Source: Parus major
Lineage: Eukaryota > Chordata > Aves > Passeriformes > Paridae
DNA: 64,000 nucleotides
Assembly (NCBI RefSeq): GCF_001522545.3
Contig: NC_031769.1
Span: 75,953,213 to 76,017,212 of the forward strand
Direction of reading: 5' to 3'
A program made the translations under genes and the position numbers. Position 1 is the first letter of the stretch. The number at the start of each line of letters is the position of its first letter. Under the pieces are notes generated by a model. That model had not been told where the DNA came from. It did not search any database and saw only the letters and a list, made by a program, of their open reading frames with translations. Below, piece by piece: positions 1 to 12,172 of this stretch.

Positions 1-195
1 GGTATGTTTATCTTATTATGCACCTTTGGGGAAATGCTTTCATTTGCTTTTTTTTTGTACTGCTGTATTTTAAATCACAGATTTTCCTTCTCAGCAGCAG
101 TAATGAATCTTGTATGCTAAGCACAGCCTTTGAATTACTGAGTCCTATTTCCTCTGAAATAGATTGCAATAATAATCTCTGATTCTACGTAAGGA
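1..195. other. AT-rich unique sequence, no feature seen
   Basis: AT-rich DNA with a short T run near base 48. No open frame of note, splice pair or recognised repeat is visible. Confidence 0.5.
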
Positions 196-530
196 TAGAG
201 TGGTTGGGATTGAAAAGGACATCTGGACATCATCAGGTGTAAAGTCCCTGCTAAAGGAGGTTCACCCAGAATGGGTTGCACAGAATCCCATCCTGGTAGG
301 TTTTGAGTACCTCCGGAGAAGACTCCACAACCTCTTTGAGAAGCCAGTTCCAATGCTCTGTCACTTCACAGTAAAGAAGTTTTTCATCATATTCAGATGG
401 AACTTCTGTGTTTCACTTTGTGCCCATTGACCTTTGTCCTGTCACTGGCCACCACAGAAATGAATCTTACCCCATTCTCTTGACACTTGCCTTAGGATAT
501 GTCTATATGCTGTTAAAAGCCTCTCTCAAT
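196..530 (-). mobile_element. CR1 retrotransposon 3' fragment (diverged)
   Basis: Read on the plus strand, this stretch follows the reverse complement of the avian CR1 3' region. The recognisable order is a 'ggttggg..gaaaaggacatc' start, then 'aggttcaccc', 'ccagttccaatgctctgtca', 'cacagtaaagaag', and a 'cctttgtcctgtcactgg' block. The element therefore lies on the minus strand. The terminal octamer repeats are lost and many positions have decayed, so the copy is old and non-functional. The short frames inside it are incidental. Confidence 0.85.
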
Positions 531-3500
531 CTTCTCCTTTTGAAACTAGACTGTATTTGTAATCAGAGATTAAATTATGCATCAGACCTAGGTGAACTTT
601 TAAGTATTTGGTATTCAACAGATAAACAGCCAGTGCATTATTGCATTATTCCACTATTCCAATCTCAGAGCTCTGAAAACTGGACTGAACAGTTCATAAT
701 GAGTTGCTAAAGGTGCAACATCCAAAAGCAGTGGATGTTTTATCTAAGCACTCTTAGAATACATTTCTTTCAGACTGCAAATTTGTGTATCTGGTAACAG
801 AACTTGCATGCAATGAAGTGGTTCTGGTCTGAAGAAAGTTCTTTAAAAGTCAAAACTGAACTTGGCCTTTCCACTGAATGCTTTTGAGTCTCTGGTATCC
901 TCCAGAGTCTTTCAGGTTGAGATGTCCTAGATCAAGACACCTTTTCCAAAATAGGCCTTTATCTTATTTTCCTGCTTCCAGGAACACCTGCCCATCACTG
1001 CATCCAACCCTGTTGTTGCCACACACAGTATTATATACAGGACACTGTGTGATTCATGCTGTTATCTTCTGGAATGCTACAGTAAAAGGCAGGCAAAAAG
1101 AGGCAGTTTTGACTGGGAAGCAACTTAAAAAAATGCCTTCAATACTGAGTTGTGAGACCTCTTTGTTTGAGGGATTATCAATCCCTATACACTGGAGCTG
1201 GTTTCACTGGGATACAAAGACTTGACCCAACTAAATAGAAAGCACAACAGTAACTTACACTGTAAAAGTTCAAGTACATATATGTTATAGACTCCATCCA
1301 TTGTCTCTTTGGAATTTGACAGTGTTTGCTTGGATACTAGTAACAAAAATAAGCTCATGCAGTCTGGGAAATGCTTTTTAAGCAGAAAATACAAGTTCTG
1401 ACTGTGTTTTCTACTTGTTTGTATATATGTTAGTTGTGCATTTTCCTGTCCAAAACCAGCACAGCTAGCTGAGATGGTCTCTCTGATAGAAGGGGGCAAT
1501 GGGGGTCACAGGGTCAGAGAGGAGGAAGTCATGAAGAGCAAGAGCTGTGAACAGTGAGTGCTGAAGCATAAAATTATATCAGATATATGCATGTGGGCGA
1601 ACTGGCCATCAAGGTATCATGCATGTTGCTCATTCATGTGTTCATGGTGGCAAGGCAATAGTGGTTCAGGTGGCTCAGGTTGCAGGCTTCCCTAATACGA
1701 GAAGCTGAAGACAGGTTTCCCACTAACAAGCAAAGAGCTCAGTTCTGTCAAGTGTAAACTGACTACAGGAGATGCAGTTTTGTTTATGCACTCACTGCAT
1801 GGCCAAATGTTTTTCTGCCATCCTGTGGGCTTAAAAGCAGGATAATTCAAGACTGTAGCATAAACAGGTCCTGTGAAGATGTCAGACTGGAGACTATCTC
1901 ATAAGATAGGTATCCACAAGGTTTTTTCTCTACTTGTCAACTGCAGGGTTTTTGGATTGCTGCTCGGGACGTTGAAGATAGAGTTTTTACCCAGGCAGAA
2001 GACAGGGCAAGTACACCCCAGAGAAGGCTGTCAAAAGGTAATCTAGATGCAAGACTACTTCTTTTTATTTCCCATGACCTTTTCTTCTACTTTCAGTCCA
2101 TTTAAACAAGACTACCAACTTAGCTTCTTCACCAGTAATGTCATGGACTGACGATAACACTATAAAATAAAGAAAAACTTTTTTTATTCTAGTTGAAGGT
2201 TTAGCATTTTTAATTTTCTTTAATTTGCAAGTTTATTGGGAAGATAGATTGAGAAGGAACATTTTTTTGGACTAAAACAGCCCATCCTAATGGCTCATTG
2301 ATTCAGCAGTAGGAGATTTTTTTACTAAACAGTTGTCTATATATGAATCTTTCTAACTTTTGGAGATGTTATAATTTCTAAAAGTTCACAGTACTTTTCT
2401 TTAAGAGGTAAGCCAGATGACTTGTTCAATGCAATCCAGGAGATTGCATTGTGTGCAAAAAAGTCTTGTGACCTGTCATGTTTTAATCACTACATAATTT
2501 CTTTTTTGATGGTGTTAAACTATTTTATTTAATATGTTGATACAGATTCACTTAAGTCAGTAAGATCATGTGCCACATCTGCATTAGGGGTTCTTAATCT
2601 CTCTAGTCATTGCGTGTTGTTCTTCTAAGAAACGTAGAATTAAAATTTTTAAGGATTCTTCTTCCTACTGTTTCATGTGCTCCACTGCAGATATTATTTG
2701 ACCTCATCTCTCTTAAATGTTATGGTAGCAACGAAATACATGGAAACATAATGGAACATTATGGCAGGTTCTTTTTTTTCTTTCTGTCTCTCTGCTACAG
2801 TTACCATTATATTTTTGAAAATGGTTAAACAATATCAAGCATTTTATTGCAAATATTTGAGTGTAATATATAGAACATATGAACATATAAATTGGACAGT
2901 GGGAAGTGTTTTTCTGGGATCTATCTATTATTGCTTTAAATGTTATGGCAAGTTGTCTGTGAAGCAGCAAACTATGCACACAAACAAATGTACAAAAATA
3001 GTTAAACCTTTGGGTGAAACAAGTCAGTTTTAATCTCAACAGAGAGAGAAATAAGACAGGGTAAGATGTGATGTCCTACCTTAATCCTGAGCTGCAGCTA
3101 AACTGTTACAGGGGTAGGATCATAAAAAAGACAGAAATTCACTCTGTCTCTGGAGGGAGAGACTCCACTTAATCAGGATGCATATTAGTGTGAAAGCCAT
3201 TTAACTGAGAGATCTTTCAGGGAAACAGATTTAAACCTAATAATAATGACATTAATGGTGATTTAATGTCAGACATGTTACTGCTTGGTAGGTTGTCTAG
3301 GGGTATGATAGTGAACATTACACCTTTTGGCAGCCTCATGTTTATTCTCACCTTCTTGCCAATTTATTAGCTCTGAAGCCTTCCTTTGCAAGCACTGTGG
3401 GTAGGGTTTATATTCCAGCTGCTGAGATTGCAACCAGAAAACCAGCTGCTATCAGTGTGTGTAGTCAGGCCAAAGTCAGCTGTATGAAAGTCAAGCTAAA

Positions 3501-3648
3501 TCAAACAATACATTACAGCAACATGTACTTGGTATTTCCTACACATGACTAATATGAAAACTTTAAAATATCTTTTTTCTTTCTGAAAATATTAAGTATG
3601 TTTTCCATTTGTCAACACTGGTAGTATAATTTATCAGGACATTGGTAA
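531..3648. other. AT-rich unique sequence, no gene recognised
   Basis: About 3.1 kb of AT-rich DNA. The longest frames (878-1225 plus, 115 codons; 1185-1499 minus; 2713-3039 minus) show no motif that I recognise, and such lengths are expected by chance here. A pyrimidine-rich run lies near 2770-2800. Nothing else supportable is seen. Confidence 0.5.
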
Positions 3649-4242
3649 ATGCACACATCACTGACATGCACTATTAATAATAGAAATATTCTTGGCACTG
3701 AGCAAGCTTCAGTTCCATGCCAGCTGCTGAACATGTGTTATCACACTTCTATTTCACAGCTGCCTTCTTTACTCTCCAGAGGCAAAGAACAAGCTATACC
3801 TCTGTTCAAGCGCATACCCTTGCCTGCACTGCTAGAATGTTTATGTCCTGAGACTGTCCAGCTGATCATCTATCCATGCCTTGAGACTGAGCACAACTCC
3901 AGGTATAGCCTGTATATACCTCCCAGGTCTTGCAGGGCACTGTGTGCAGAAGCATACGCAATGGGTTTGCTAACTCAAAGAAATATCCTTCTGTACTGTG
4001 AGCACCAGTACACACACTGTTCAGGTGTAGGTCTTCAGATGGACCACAGTTATCAAGCAGGAGACTCCAGAACCCATTTTGCAATGTATATAAACTCCTC
4101 ACCATTGGAGTCTCCCTGGCTTCTCAGCAAGTCATGGTACAACTTTCTTACTCCTGGTGAAAGGGAATCGAAGAGTGTGAAAGGGGCTTACAGAACTCTC
4201 CAATTCAGAAATTTCAAGAGCATAAAAATGTTTCAGAATTGA
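3649..4242 (+). CDS. 197-codon open frame of unknown status, cysteine-rich
   Basis: This is the longest uninterrupted ATG frame in non-repeat sequence of the window. A TAA lies directly before the ATG, so the frame cannot extend upstream. I see no signal peptide or membrane segment. Ten cysteines fall at residues 7, 24, 30, 64, 66, 77, 95, 99, 117 and 124. Residues 24-106 loosely resemble a Frizzled-type cysteine-rich domain: a 'CQLL..CYH' start, 'CPETVQLIIYPC' (66-77), then 'IPPRSCRALCAEA' (90-102), comparable to the PPCR-x-LCE stretch of that family. The second Fz domain of corin came to mind. Against it: the expected Cys after the CRALC helix and the following Trp-Pro are missing, no clear splice signals bound the similarity, and no neighbouring exon is visible. 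It may be a decayed exon, a real short gene or chance. The local base composition is less AT-rich than its flanks, which also lengthens frames by chance. Confidence 0.25.
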   Translation: MHTSLTCTINNRNILGTEQASVPCQLLNMCYHTSISQLPSLLSRGKEQAIPLFKRIPLPALLECLCPETVQLIIYPCLETEHNSRYSLYIPPRSCRALCAEAYAMGLLTQRNILLYCEHQYTHCSGVGLQMDHSYQAGDSRTHFAMYINSSPLESPWLLSKSWYNFLTPGERESKSVKGAYRTLQFRNFKSIKMFQN

Positions 4243-7200
4243 TGCAGTAATTAACATCAATGTGGAATGATTCTAAGGTATTCATTAAAATTGGAAATTC
4301 TGATTCACTTTCAACTTGCTCACCAGCACAGGCCATAAAATAGGGCATGAATGAGGCTTCTGTTTTATAGCTTTGTTGGCTGACTGAATTCTTGGATTAT
4401 TTAAATCTGATACCATTATATTTCAAAGTACTATTATTTTTCTTTAATGAATATTATATGTGTAGCTAATATTTTATTGTTATAATCTCTGCCTTTAATC
4501 AGTTGAGAAGTATCAAGTGGCAGTAGTGTCTGCCCTTCCCAAACAGCCTACAGGTGGCTGCAAAAAAGGAAAATAATTGAATGGCTGAACAATGAATACA
4601 TGTATGCAATATAAAATATTCCATCCCATTTCAGGAAATGCTGCTCTTTACCTCTTTGTTGGGCTGATTTTTTGTGATTCTGCTATATTTAGTTTCTCAA
4701 TATAAAGAAGACATAAAAGGAAGATGAGGTAAGAAAAATTCAAGAACTTAAAAAATGCCAGAAACTGAAAGATAACTCAGTTTTCATAGAAATAGATAAT
4801 TAACATGTCAACTACAGTATTTGTGATGTGAAATCTAAAGTATTCTTTAAAGGTTACAAGTACATATTTGTCTTTAGTACTTACTATAATTATTATTTGA
4901 TGCCGCCATTAATATAGGTGCTCTTACTGCAAAACACACTGGAAGCCACTGTAGATAAAAAGAGATCTGCTTTCGAGGCAATTTGCACAGGGAATATGTT
5001 TTATACAAATATTACTAGCTGAACCATTTCTTTCACAAGTATATTTAAAGGCTGAGATATGGGTCTTAAAGAAGGGAAGTTATTGTGTCTCACTATTCAT
5101 CTGTAATCTGTGGATGAAGATGTTTATCTCTAGTAATATGTGTACAGATCTACTAAAAAGAAGGTCACTGAATATCTGAGTACAAGTAGTTCTCATAAAG
5201 GGATGCAAGACAGTTATTTGTTGAGATGTCAGATAACTCTGTTCTCAAAAGTAAAAGAATATTTCAAGAATGTTAAATAAAATGACCACTTTGGTTATTA
5301 TTATTTTTTTTTTAAACCATTCTACTTCCAAATGTAAGGGAATGGTCTTATGTTCTCACAGTTGCACATATTATTCTGTTCACTGAAATTTTTAACATCT
5401 TTAAGGTGACTGGGTTCAAAGCAATTATCTTTGTGTTAACTAGGGCTAGTAAAATATTCAGAAAATTCTAAGAAATTTTAGAAAGTTAATGTATCTTACA
5501 AATTTTGACAATTAATATTGTCTGAAAATGCACTGCCTGCCATGAACCAAGTACTGTTATGCTTCTTTCATTTTCCAGTGTCAGGATTGTGCTGAGACTC
5601 CACTGTTGCTGTGTGTGTTTGGTATGCACACAGTTCCACTGAAGTGTCTGCCATTGATATGTGAAAAACACAGAGCTATATGACTACAGGGCATACTGAG
5701 AAAAAGGATATGGGATCACAGCGCCACATCAAACACACTAGGACTGTTTCATCATGGGATGAACATTCTGTAGTCATATACACTTGTGAAAAGGGTGAAT
5801 AAATCTCCATCATTGTCTTTTGACAGAATTTTGCAATGAGCACGCAAATGTCATACACAGTAGTAAACTTATGGAGACTAGAACATCAAAATTTAAAACT
5901 TTTTCTGGTCTGTAAAGAAGTAGTAGGAAAAAACCCTGCCTGAATGCAACAGAACCAGTTTTATACATCCTATAAGCCCCATGAAATGTTCTGGCATCTT
6001 ACACTGTACCTAAAAATTCATCTTGCACAATATTTATGATAGGAAAATTGTTTGGATTTTGACTTGAGATAACAGGCTTATTCATGACAATAATTCTTAA
6101 AAAAATTGACCAGATCTAAACACATTTTTTCACATGTTCAACTTGAATTACTGGTAATATTCTACTAACATCATTATTACAATTAGAATGTTAGTCTAAC
6201 ATTCAATGACTTCAAGGGTTTAACTCAGGTGCTAGTCATATTGTCAGGATTTAAAAACAGTCAATATCTAGCTATAAATGTTTATTCATCTGAAGTTTGC
6301 CAAATCTTGTGTAACAAAGTAAAATATATATTTTTAAATAGTTTGCATAACCCCCAAAACCTGTTGCTATTCTTTTCTTTCACACAAATGACAACTGTAT
6401 ATCCATTTTTGTGAATTGTTTAGGGCTGTTTGCCTTAACCAACCAATGAAGTATTTTTACAGTAAGATTAAAACGTCAATGAGTATGCAACACAGTGCAA
6501 CAGCCATCCTTCAGTCGACATTGTATTTTGGTGGGTTTGGAAATAAATGGCATAATTAGAAATTGATAAGGAAGTGATGTAGAAAGCTTGACCAGGAAAA
6601 AACAATTCAGCAAAAGACAGCAGAGTAGATATGTATTTACTCTATTGATACATTGGCTAGAGAAACAAAACCATCTAGTACACATAATGAGAGGTTTTAA
6701 CAGATGAAGTTAATTACACTTCCTCATAGATGTAAACATGAGAAATATCAGATGATTTTAGAGTTCCCTAACACAAGAATACAAATAAAGAAATTATGGA
6801 GACGGGCAACAAAAGTTACATAATGGTGGGAGGGAAAGATATATGACTACATGAGATTTGTATATATTAATAAAAGAAAACCACAACAAATAAAAGCCTG
6901 AGAGCTAGGGATGGCAAGCAACTAGAGGCATATCTTCCTGTAGAAGTAATCTACTGAAGGGATCAGCAAGGTGTTTGACATATGGACAGGTCAGTGGGGT
7001 TGTGCTTTGAACGTGTGAAGTGCAGTAAGAAGGAAAAGTACTTTGGAAGACCATGTCTCAGACAGGTCTCCAGGAGCAAGCAGACATTTTTATTTTAAAT
7101 TGTCTGTCCCCATCTGTAACAATGGCACAATAAATACCAACCCCTCATCTCACAGGAATATTATGAAAATGTTTCTTACCTGTGAAACACTTAAATATAG

Positions 7201-9934
7201 TATAATGATTAGTTTTATACAAAACCCCAGATGTAAATAAATATTTCTGAGTTTATAAGGAGGTTGAAAACTGCAATAAAGGCTGTATAGATCAACAAAA
7301 TGCACAAGACCAAAACAAAATATTGAACAGCTGTTTGCTAACTAGCCATTATCCTGCCAGTGCACAGAACTAAACACAGGGGAAAAGACCATTGCAATCA
7401 TATAATTAAGACTGAATCAAGATGCAAATCTAATAAGCCTCTGAATTAAGAATATATAAGGGCTTAAATCTTGCATTTCTTTCCCCCTGGGTGGTGAATA
7501 CTCCAGCACAAAGAATTTGTGTGCCATTTCCCAAGCTTTTTTCTAAAACCCTCAGTGAGAATACAGTTTTCTTAGTTTTCTTTTTGTAACATCGATACTA
7601 GGATTCTAGTACCTAACTATTTCTAATATCTAACTATAACTAGCATCCAACAGGATACTAGCAATGCTATAGTCTTTGGCTCCATGCAGAATGTTGCCAC
7701 TTGGCCTAATAAAGAGCCTAATAATACATGTTTACCTTTCATGGAGGCCAGAACAAAAGCTGTACAAAAAGCAATGCTTTGCTGGCAGGTTTCACAGAAT
7801 TTGATCTGAAGAACAACAGGGTTTGGAGTAGGCCATTTTCTGAACTATACTCTGCTAGACACAAATGCTTCTTGCCTCTCTCTTCCATACCCTTCATATA
7901 TTATCCCATTTTGTCCTAGGAGCTGGGAAGGGCTGGTAGAAACCCATATGTGAGGGGTACATGTCCTTTCCTTGGCTTCTCCAAACCCAGGGCCCAGCGT
8001 CTGAGCTACAGGGGTGGCCAATGGCCAGATCAGTAAGACCCTAACAAAGCCCTAACCAACAAATCCTTATCTCACTCCTGTAGTTGCTAAAGAATAGCTA
8101 GTGCTGGATATTTAGAAAGAGTACAACAAATGAGCTTATTAAGGTGATCCTTCTTATTTTCTGTGTTTCTGTCAGTCAGCTCCTCAGGAATTCCCTGAGC
8201 TAGAGAAAGCATATTTTACAGAGAGATAATGTCTCCATGAAACACTCCTGTCCTTCCTTGCCCTTCATATACAAACCTAATTTATATTTCTCTGCTTCTT
8301 TCCTTTCTAATACTGCATTTGTTCTGCTTTAGCCTCCAAAGTTATCCTCAACAACAAAGGAAAAATAGATGCCTGCTTTCAGATAAGCATCCTGGAACCA
8401 CCATAAACTGTAGCATTAACTCAAAATGACATTAAATACAAATAAAACTAGTCTTTGAGTTTAAGCAGGCCCAAGACTGACAAGAAAATTAAAGTTTATA
8501 ATTTTAAAAGTCCTTTTTGATGCTTACTGAGGTTATGATTTTTAATGCAAACATACATCTATTAATAGTTTTCCCAACACAAAAAAATTAAAAAACTTAC
8601 CTAGTAAAAAAAAAAAATCTTCTGATTTCCTTTAGTATTGTTCTCTGAAATAACTAAACAATTCCCACTAATGTTAAATAAAAATTAAAAAATCAGCCTG
8701 TCAGAAGTAGTCCCAAAGAATTACTAGGCTTTTTACAAAATATCTTTCAGCCTTTCTGACATGGTGATAAGGAACAACACATCTTGAGGTGAAAGATGTC
8801 CACCGAGGAAAAAGAGTCCTTGGGAGAAGTTCCTGATGAAGGTTGCAGCACACTTGGAACATTTTCACCATATGAAATCTAGTGGTTTTATGCATATTGT
8901 CTTTTGTATGGCAAATCCAACTTAAATGGCCTAAAGTGTCATGCATGAAGTTTTTCTGAATTTCCAGGTCTATTTACAATGCAAGGTAAATTAAATATAA
9001 GATGGGCTATCCTGGGATGACCACTAAAATGTAAAAGAAAACAAACAATGTCATTCAGGTCTAATTAAAAGAATAAATCTTTAATAAATGAAAGACAACT
9101 GAGGAGGTTTTATCCTGTATTATAGTGAATGCATATTTTTTCTACGGAAGATATTTGAATTTCTAAGAAAGCAACAAGAAGACAATGCTCATGCAAGACT
9201 TCTGTTCACTACCAGACACCAGTCACCCTTTTGCCTCTTAGGAATGCTGCAATTAGCAGAGCTATGAACAGTCACTGAAAGGCCATCCTACAAAGGTGAA
9301 AAAAAAGATATAACTTGCATTATGTCTTCTCTGGAGACTTTGTAGCTATTTTGTAGCCTAAAAAATCAGGAGTGATATAGAGCAGAAATGACTAAATCGA
9401 AGTTCTCCTGACTTTGAAAAGAATTTACAGTATGGAGTTTGAATTGTATAACTGCCTATTGTTGGAATCTTCCAAGCAAAGTTTTTATCTTCTTATTGAA
9501 AACTCTAGGGAAAATGCATTATTGAAAGAAACCAATCATTTCTGTGACCTAATTAAAAATCATAAATATTAAAGAAATGGAACTGACAAGATTTTATGAA
9601 AGAATTGAACAAATAGCAAAAATAATGTAACAGTACAAAGAATTGCTGTTGAGCTAATCTCACATTAAAAACCTGCCAGGAACATGATAACTGGCCCAGA
9701 TTTGAATAAACTAATTTAACATGCAAATACATTGTGCATATGTTATTTTAAATGGAGGTCTCAACATTTTTCTGTTTTTTGAAACTTCTTTACTTTTACA
9801 GAAAGCACTTTACTGCCGTCTCCCACTTCTTTAATGTTATGCTTTATCTGATTTCCCAGGTGTTGGTGGTTAGATTTCTTTCTTTTTTACTTATAGAATT
9901 TTTTCCCATATATATAGGAAAATAACTAATGGGT
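4243..9934. other. AT-rich unique sequence, no gene recognised
   Basis: About 5.7 kb without a recognisable exon, RNA gene or transposon. It contains short homopolymers (a T run near 5305, A runs near 8581 and 8609) and scattered frames of fewer than 85 codons that match nothing I know. The right end abuts an N gap. Confidence 0.5.
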
Positions 9935-10059
9935 NNNNNNNNNNNNNNNNNNNNNNNNNNNNNNNNNNNNNNNNNNNNNNNNNNNNNNNNNNNNNNNNNN
10001 NNNNNNNNNNNNNNNNNNNNNNNNNNNNNNNNNNNNNNNNNNNNNNNNNNNNNNNNNNN
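9935..10059. other. assembly gap (125 N)
   Basis: A run of N. It falls inside the U5 end of the minus-strand LTR that follows, so the gap probably hides that LTR's terminal segment and its left target-site duplication. Frames translated across it are artefacts. Confidence 0.99.
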
Positions 10060-10557
10060 CTGTTTATTTAACAGAAATTGAATAGTATTAAACAATAAAA
10101 CCTCTCGCGGTTCGATGGGATGGCAAATCCAGAAAAAGTCTTTGTCACGGAGTGTAGCTTGGCTCACTCAGTGTCTTATCAGTCCCTCCGGCGCTGGAAA
10201 GTGCCAAGGCCCAGGCACTGGTGGGCCACAGGTGTGAGCTCCTGCGGTTTGGTTGGGTTTTCAGTCCAGAGCAGGTTTGAACAGATCCAAGAAAAAGGGA
10301 AAAAGTCCAGGGAACTCCTCTGCCTCAGCCAGCTAAAACTAACTAAATGCAAAAGAAGGCTCTGTCCCACTGTCTGTCAGTGCTGCAGACAACACAGTCC
10401 AGGAGCAGGATGGGGAGCAGCAAGTGCTGTTTCTCAACACAAACTGTGGCTTCTTCCCCCTCTTCACTCTCAGAGCCAGTCTTATAGGTGCAGAACTCAA
10501 TATGTAACATAAACAAGGTGACTGGGGATACAAGCATCATAAAGTCACCCCAGGACA
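10060..10557 (-). mobile_element. ERV LTR, minus strand, U5 end lost in assembly gap
   Basis: On the minus strand the element begins TGTCCTGGGGTGACTTTATG at 10557, an LTR start that I recognise from songbird genomes. A purine/pyrimidine-mixed U3 follows, and 'TTAAATAAACAG' (AATAAA, plus-strand TTTATT at 10063-10068) serves as a probable poly(A) signal just before the gap. The U5 part and terminal CA are not assembled. It is a different family from the LTR at 11139-12686. The 60-130 codon frames here are incidental to a non-coding LTR. Confidence 0.7.
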
Positions 10558-11138
10558 GTACTTATGGGTACTTAAGAAAAACGAAGGAGTGGCCAAGGTG
10601 GTGAGAGGAGTGTAGCATCTGGCTACACTTCTTTTTCTCCAGGAGTTTCTCTTCAAGGTGGGAGATAGATACCCCGAGTTTTGGGTGCAGATAAAGGGTG
10701 GGGTAAGGGGCAGCTGCTCTCTCCCACTCTTGGCATCAGGAGAAGGACAGACAAGCTGTTGCTTACTGCGAATAGGATTCCCTGTCACCACTGGAGCCTA
10801 ATCCTGTACTGCCTTGTCCTTTCTGTGGGTGAACCTTTGCTTGTAAGAGCAGCCATTGAACCGGGACCTTATTAACACCTACCACACTAAAAGAGGGACC
10901 TATCCCCATCTGCTCAGATGCCCAGGAGTCCTGAGCTCATCTCTCCCTGCCCTGCTCAGAGACTGGCCACCACCATCTCACTTGATGCTCCTCAGAGTCC
11001 TGCAGGATCAACTGCCTGAGGGGGTTTGTGAAGCAAAGCCTCTCCTCCATCCTTTCCCATCTCAGCTGAGAAGACTGTCACATGGTCCCTGGTTCTTCTT
11101 GTTATTAATGCCACAGTTATTGTTGTTTGTTTGCCTCA
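10558..11138 (-). mobile_element. unassigned, probably ERV-derived segment
   Basis: A moderately GC-rich block between two minus-strand LTRs. It lacks the AT-rich character of the surrounding unique DNA and has no coding motif. I see no clear primer-binding site next to the LTR end at 11139. It may be retroviral leader, the remainder of a longer LTR subfamily, or another repeat. Confidence 0.4.
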
Positions 11139-11531
11139 TGTAGTGGTTTAGATTTGCCGATTTGAGCTTTTGCATCATGAAGTTCCTCCCATTTTCACAG
11201 CCCTCCTAGAGGTCTGCCATGTCCATGGGCCATGAACTCACGGAGTATTATTTTATGGATGAGTTGTTCAAAGGCAAAGCTCTCTTCATCTGTCTCTGTG
11301 ATCATCTCTGGGAACAGAGGTTTTCTTTTTCTCTCCCTGGTGGCAAAAAATCGTAATCATTCTTATGGATGCTAAATTCTGACAGTGCCTGTACATATTA
11401 CAGGCTGCAGAGCTTCTCAGGCTGGTCCTGAGAAAGTAGTCTGGGAAAGAATTAAAACAATCCTCAGGAACACAAAACAACCTTGCAGGTGTTGTTATGT
11501 GTTCCTTGTTTTCCTTGCAGGAGAAAGTCAG

Positions 11532-11701
11532 NNNNNNNNNNNNNNNNNNNNNNNNNNNNNNNNNNNNNNNNNNNNNNNNNNNNNNNNNNNNNNNNNNNNN
11601 NNNNNNNNNNNNNNNNNNNNNNNNNNNNNNNNNNNNNNNNNNNNNNNNNNNNNNNNNNNNNNNNNNNNNNNNNNNNNNNNNNNNNNNNNNNNNNNNNNNN
11701 N
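11532..11701. other. assembly gap (170 N)
   Basis: A run of N inside LTR copy A. Open frames reported across it on either strand are artefacts of translating N. Confidence 0.99.
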
Positions 11702-12114
11702 CTCTTGTTCTGACTCCCTGAGAGTCTGTGTCGTTCTTTTCAGCCGTTCCCAATCGGAACGACAATTCTCATCTTTCTCTCTGTTCAAGCTTCTCATGGG
11801 ATCACATCTACTCCAACATCTGCTTAGCTTCATCAATGGATGCTTCTGCTCATGTCTTCAATTTGAATAATTCATCCCTCCATACTCTCTCATGAATTAA
11901 AGGGGATATCTCGATTTATTATTGTTCTTCTCCATAGCCCTGCCAAAAGAATATTTCAGCCCCATTCAGCATCTCCTCATTCTCCTTCTATCTGGGGCTT
12001 GACTCTTTGTTTACTGATCTTGGTGTTTTCATGTTGTCTTTCTATGTGTGGTCACTCTCTCCTTTTCTCTCCCTGGAGAGAGGAACAAGGTCTGCAGGTC
12101 TCATCTGTGTAGTG

Positions 12115-12172
12115 AAAGGGTTAAATTTTGCAAGGCCTGCAGAAAAGGGTTAAATTTTGCAAGGCCTGCAGA
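12115..12172. repeat. perfect tandem duplication, 2 x 29 bp
   Basis: A 29-bp unit beginning 'aaagggttaaattttgcaag' occurs at 12115-12143 and again at 12144-12172. It lies inside LTR copy A. The corresponding part of the LTR at 57077-58648 does not show it, so it arose within this copy or subfamily. Confidence 0.95.

Noticed and set aside
10120..10540. Frame of 130 codons with overlapping minus-strand frames
   Set aside because: It sits entirely within a recognised LTR, and no retroviral protein motif is present.
11286..11870. Frames of 74-161 codons
   Set aside because: They run through a 170-base N gap. Only the flanks are real sequence, and those belong to an LTR.
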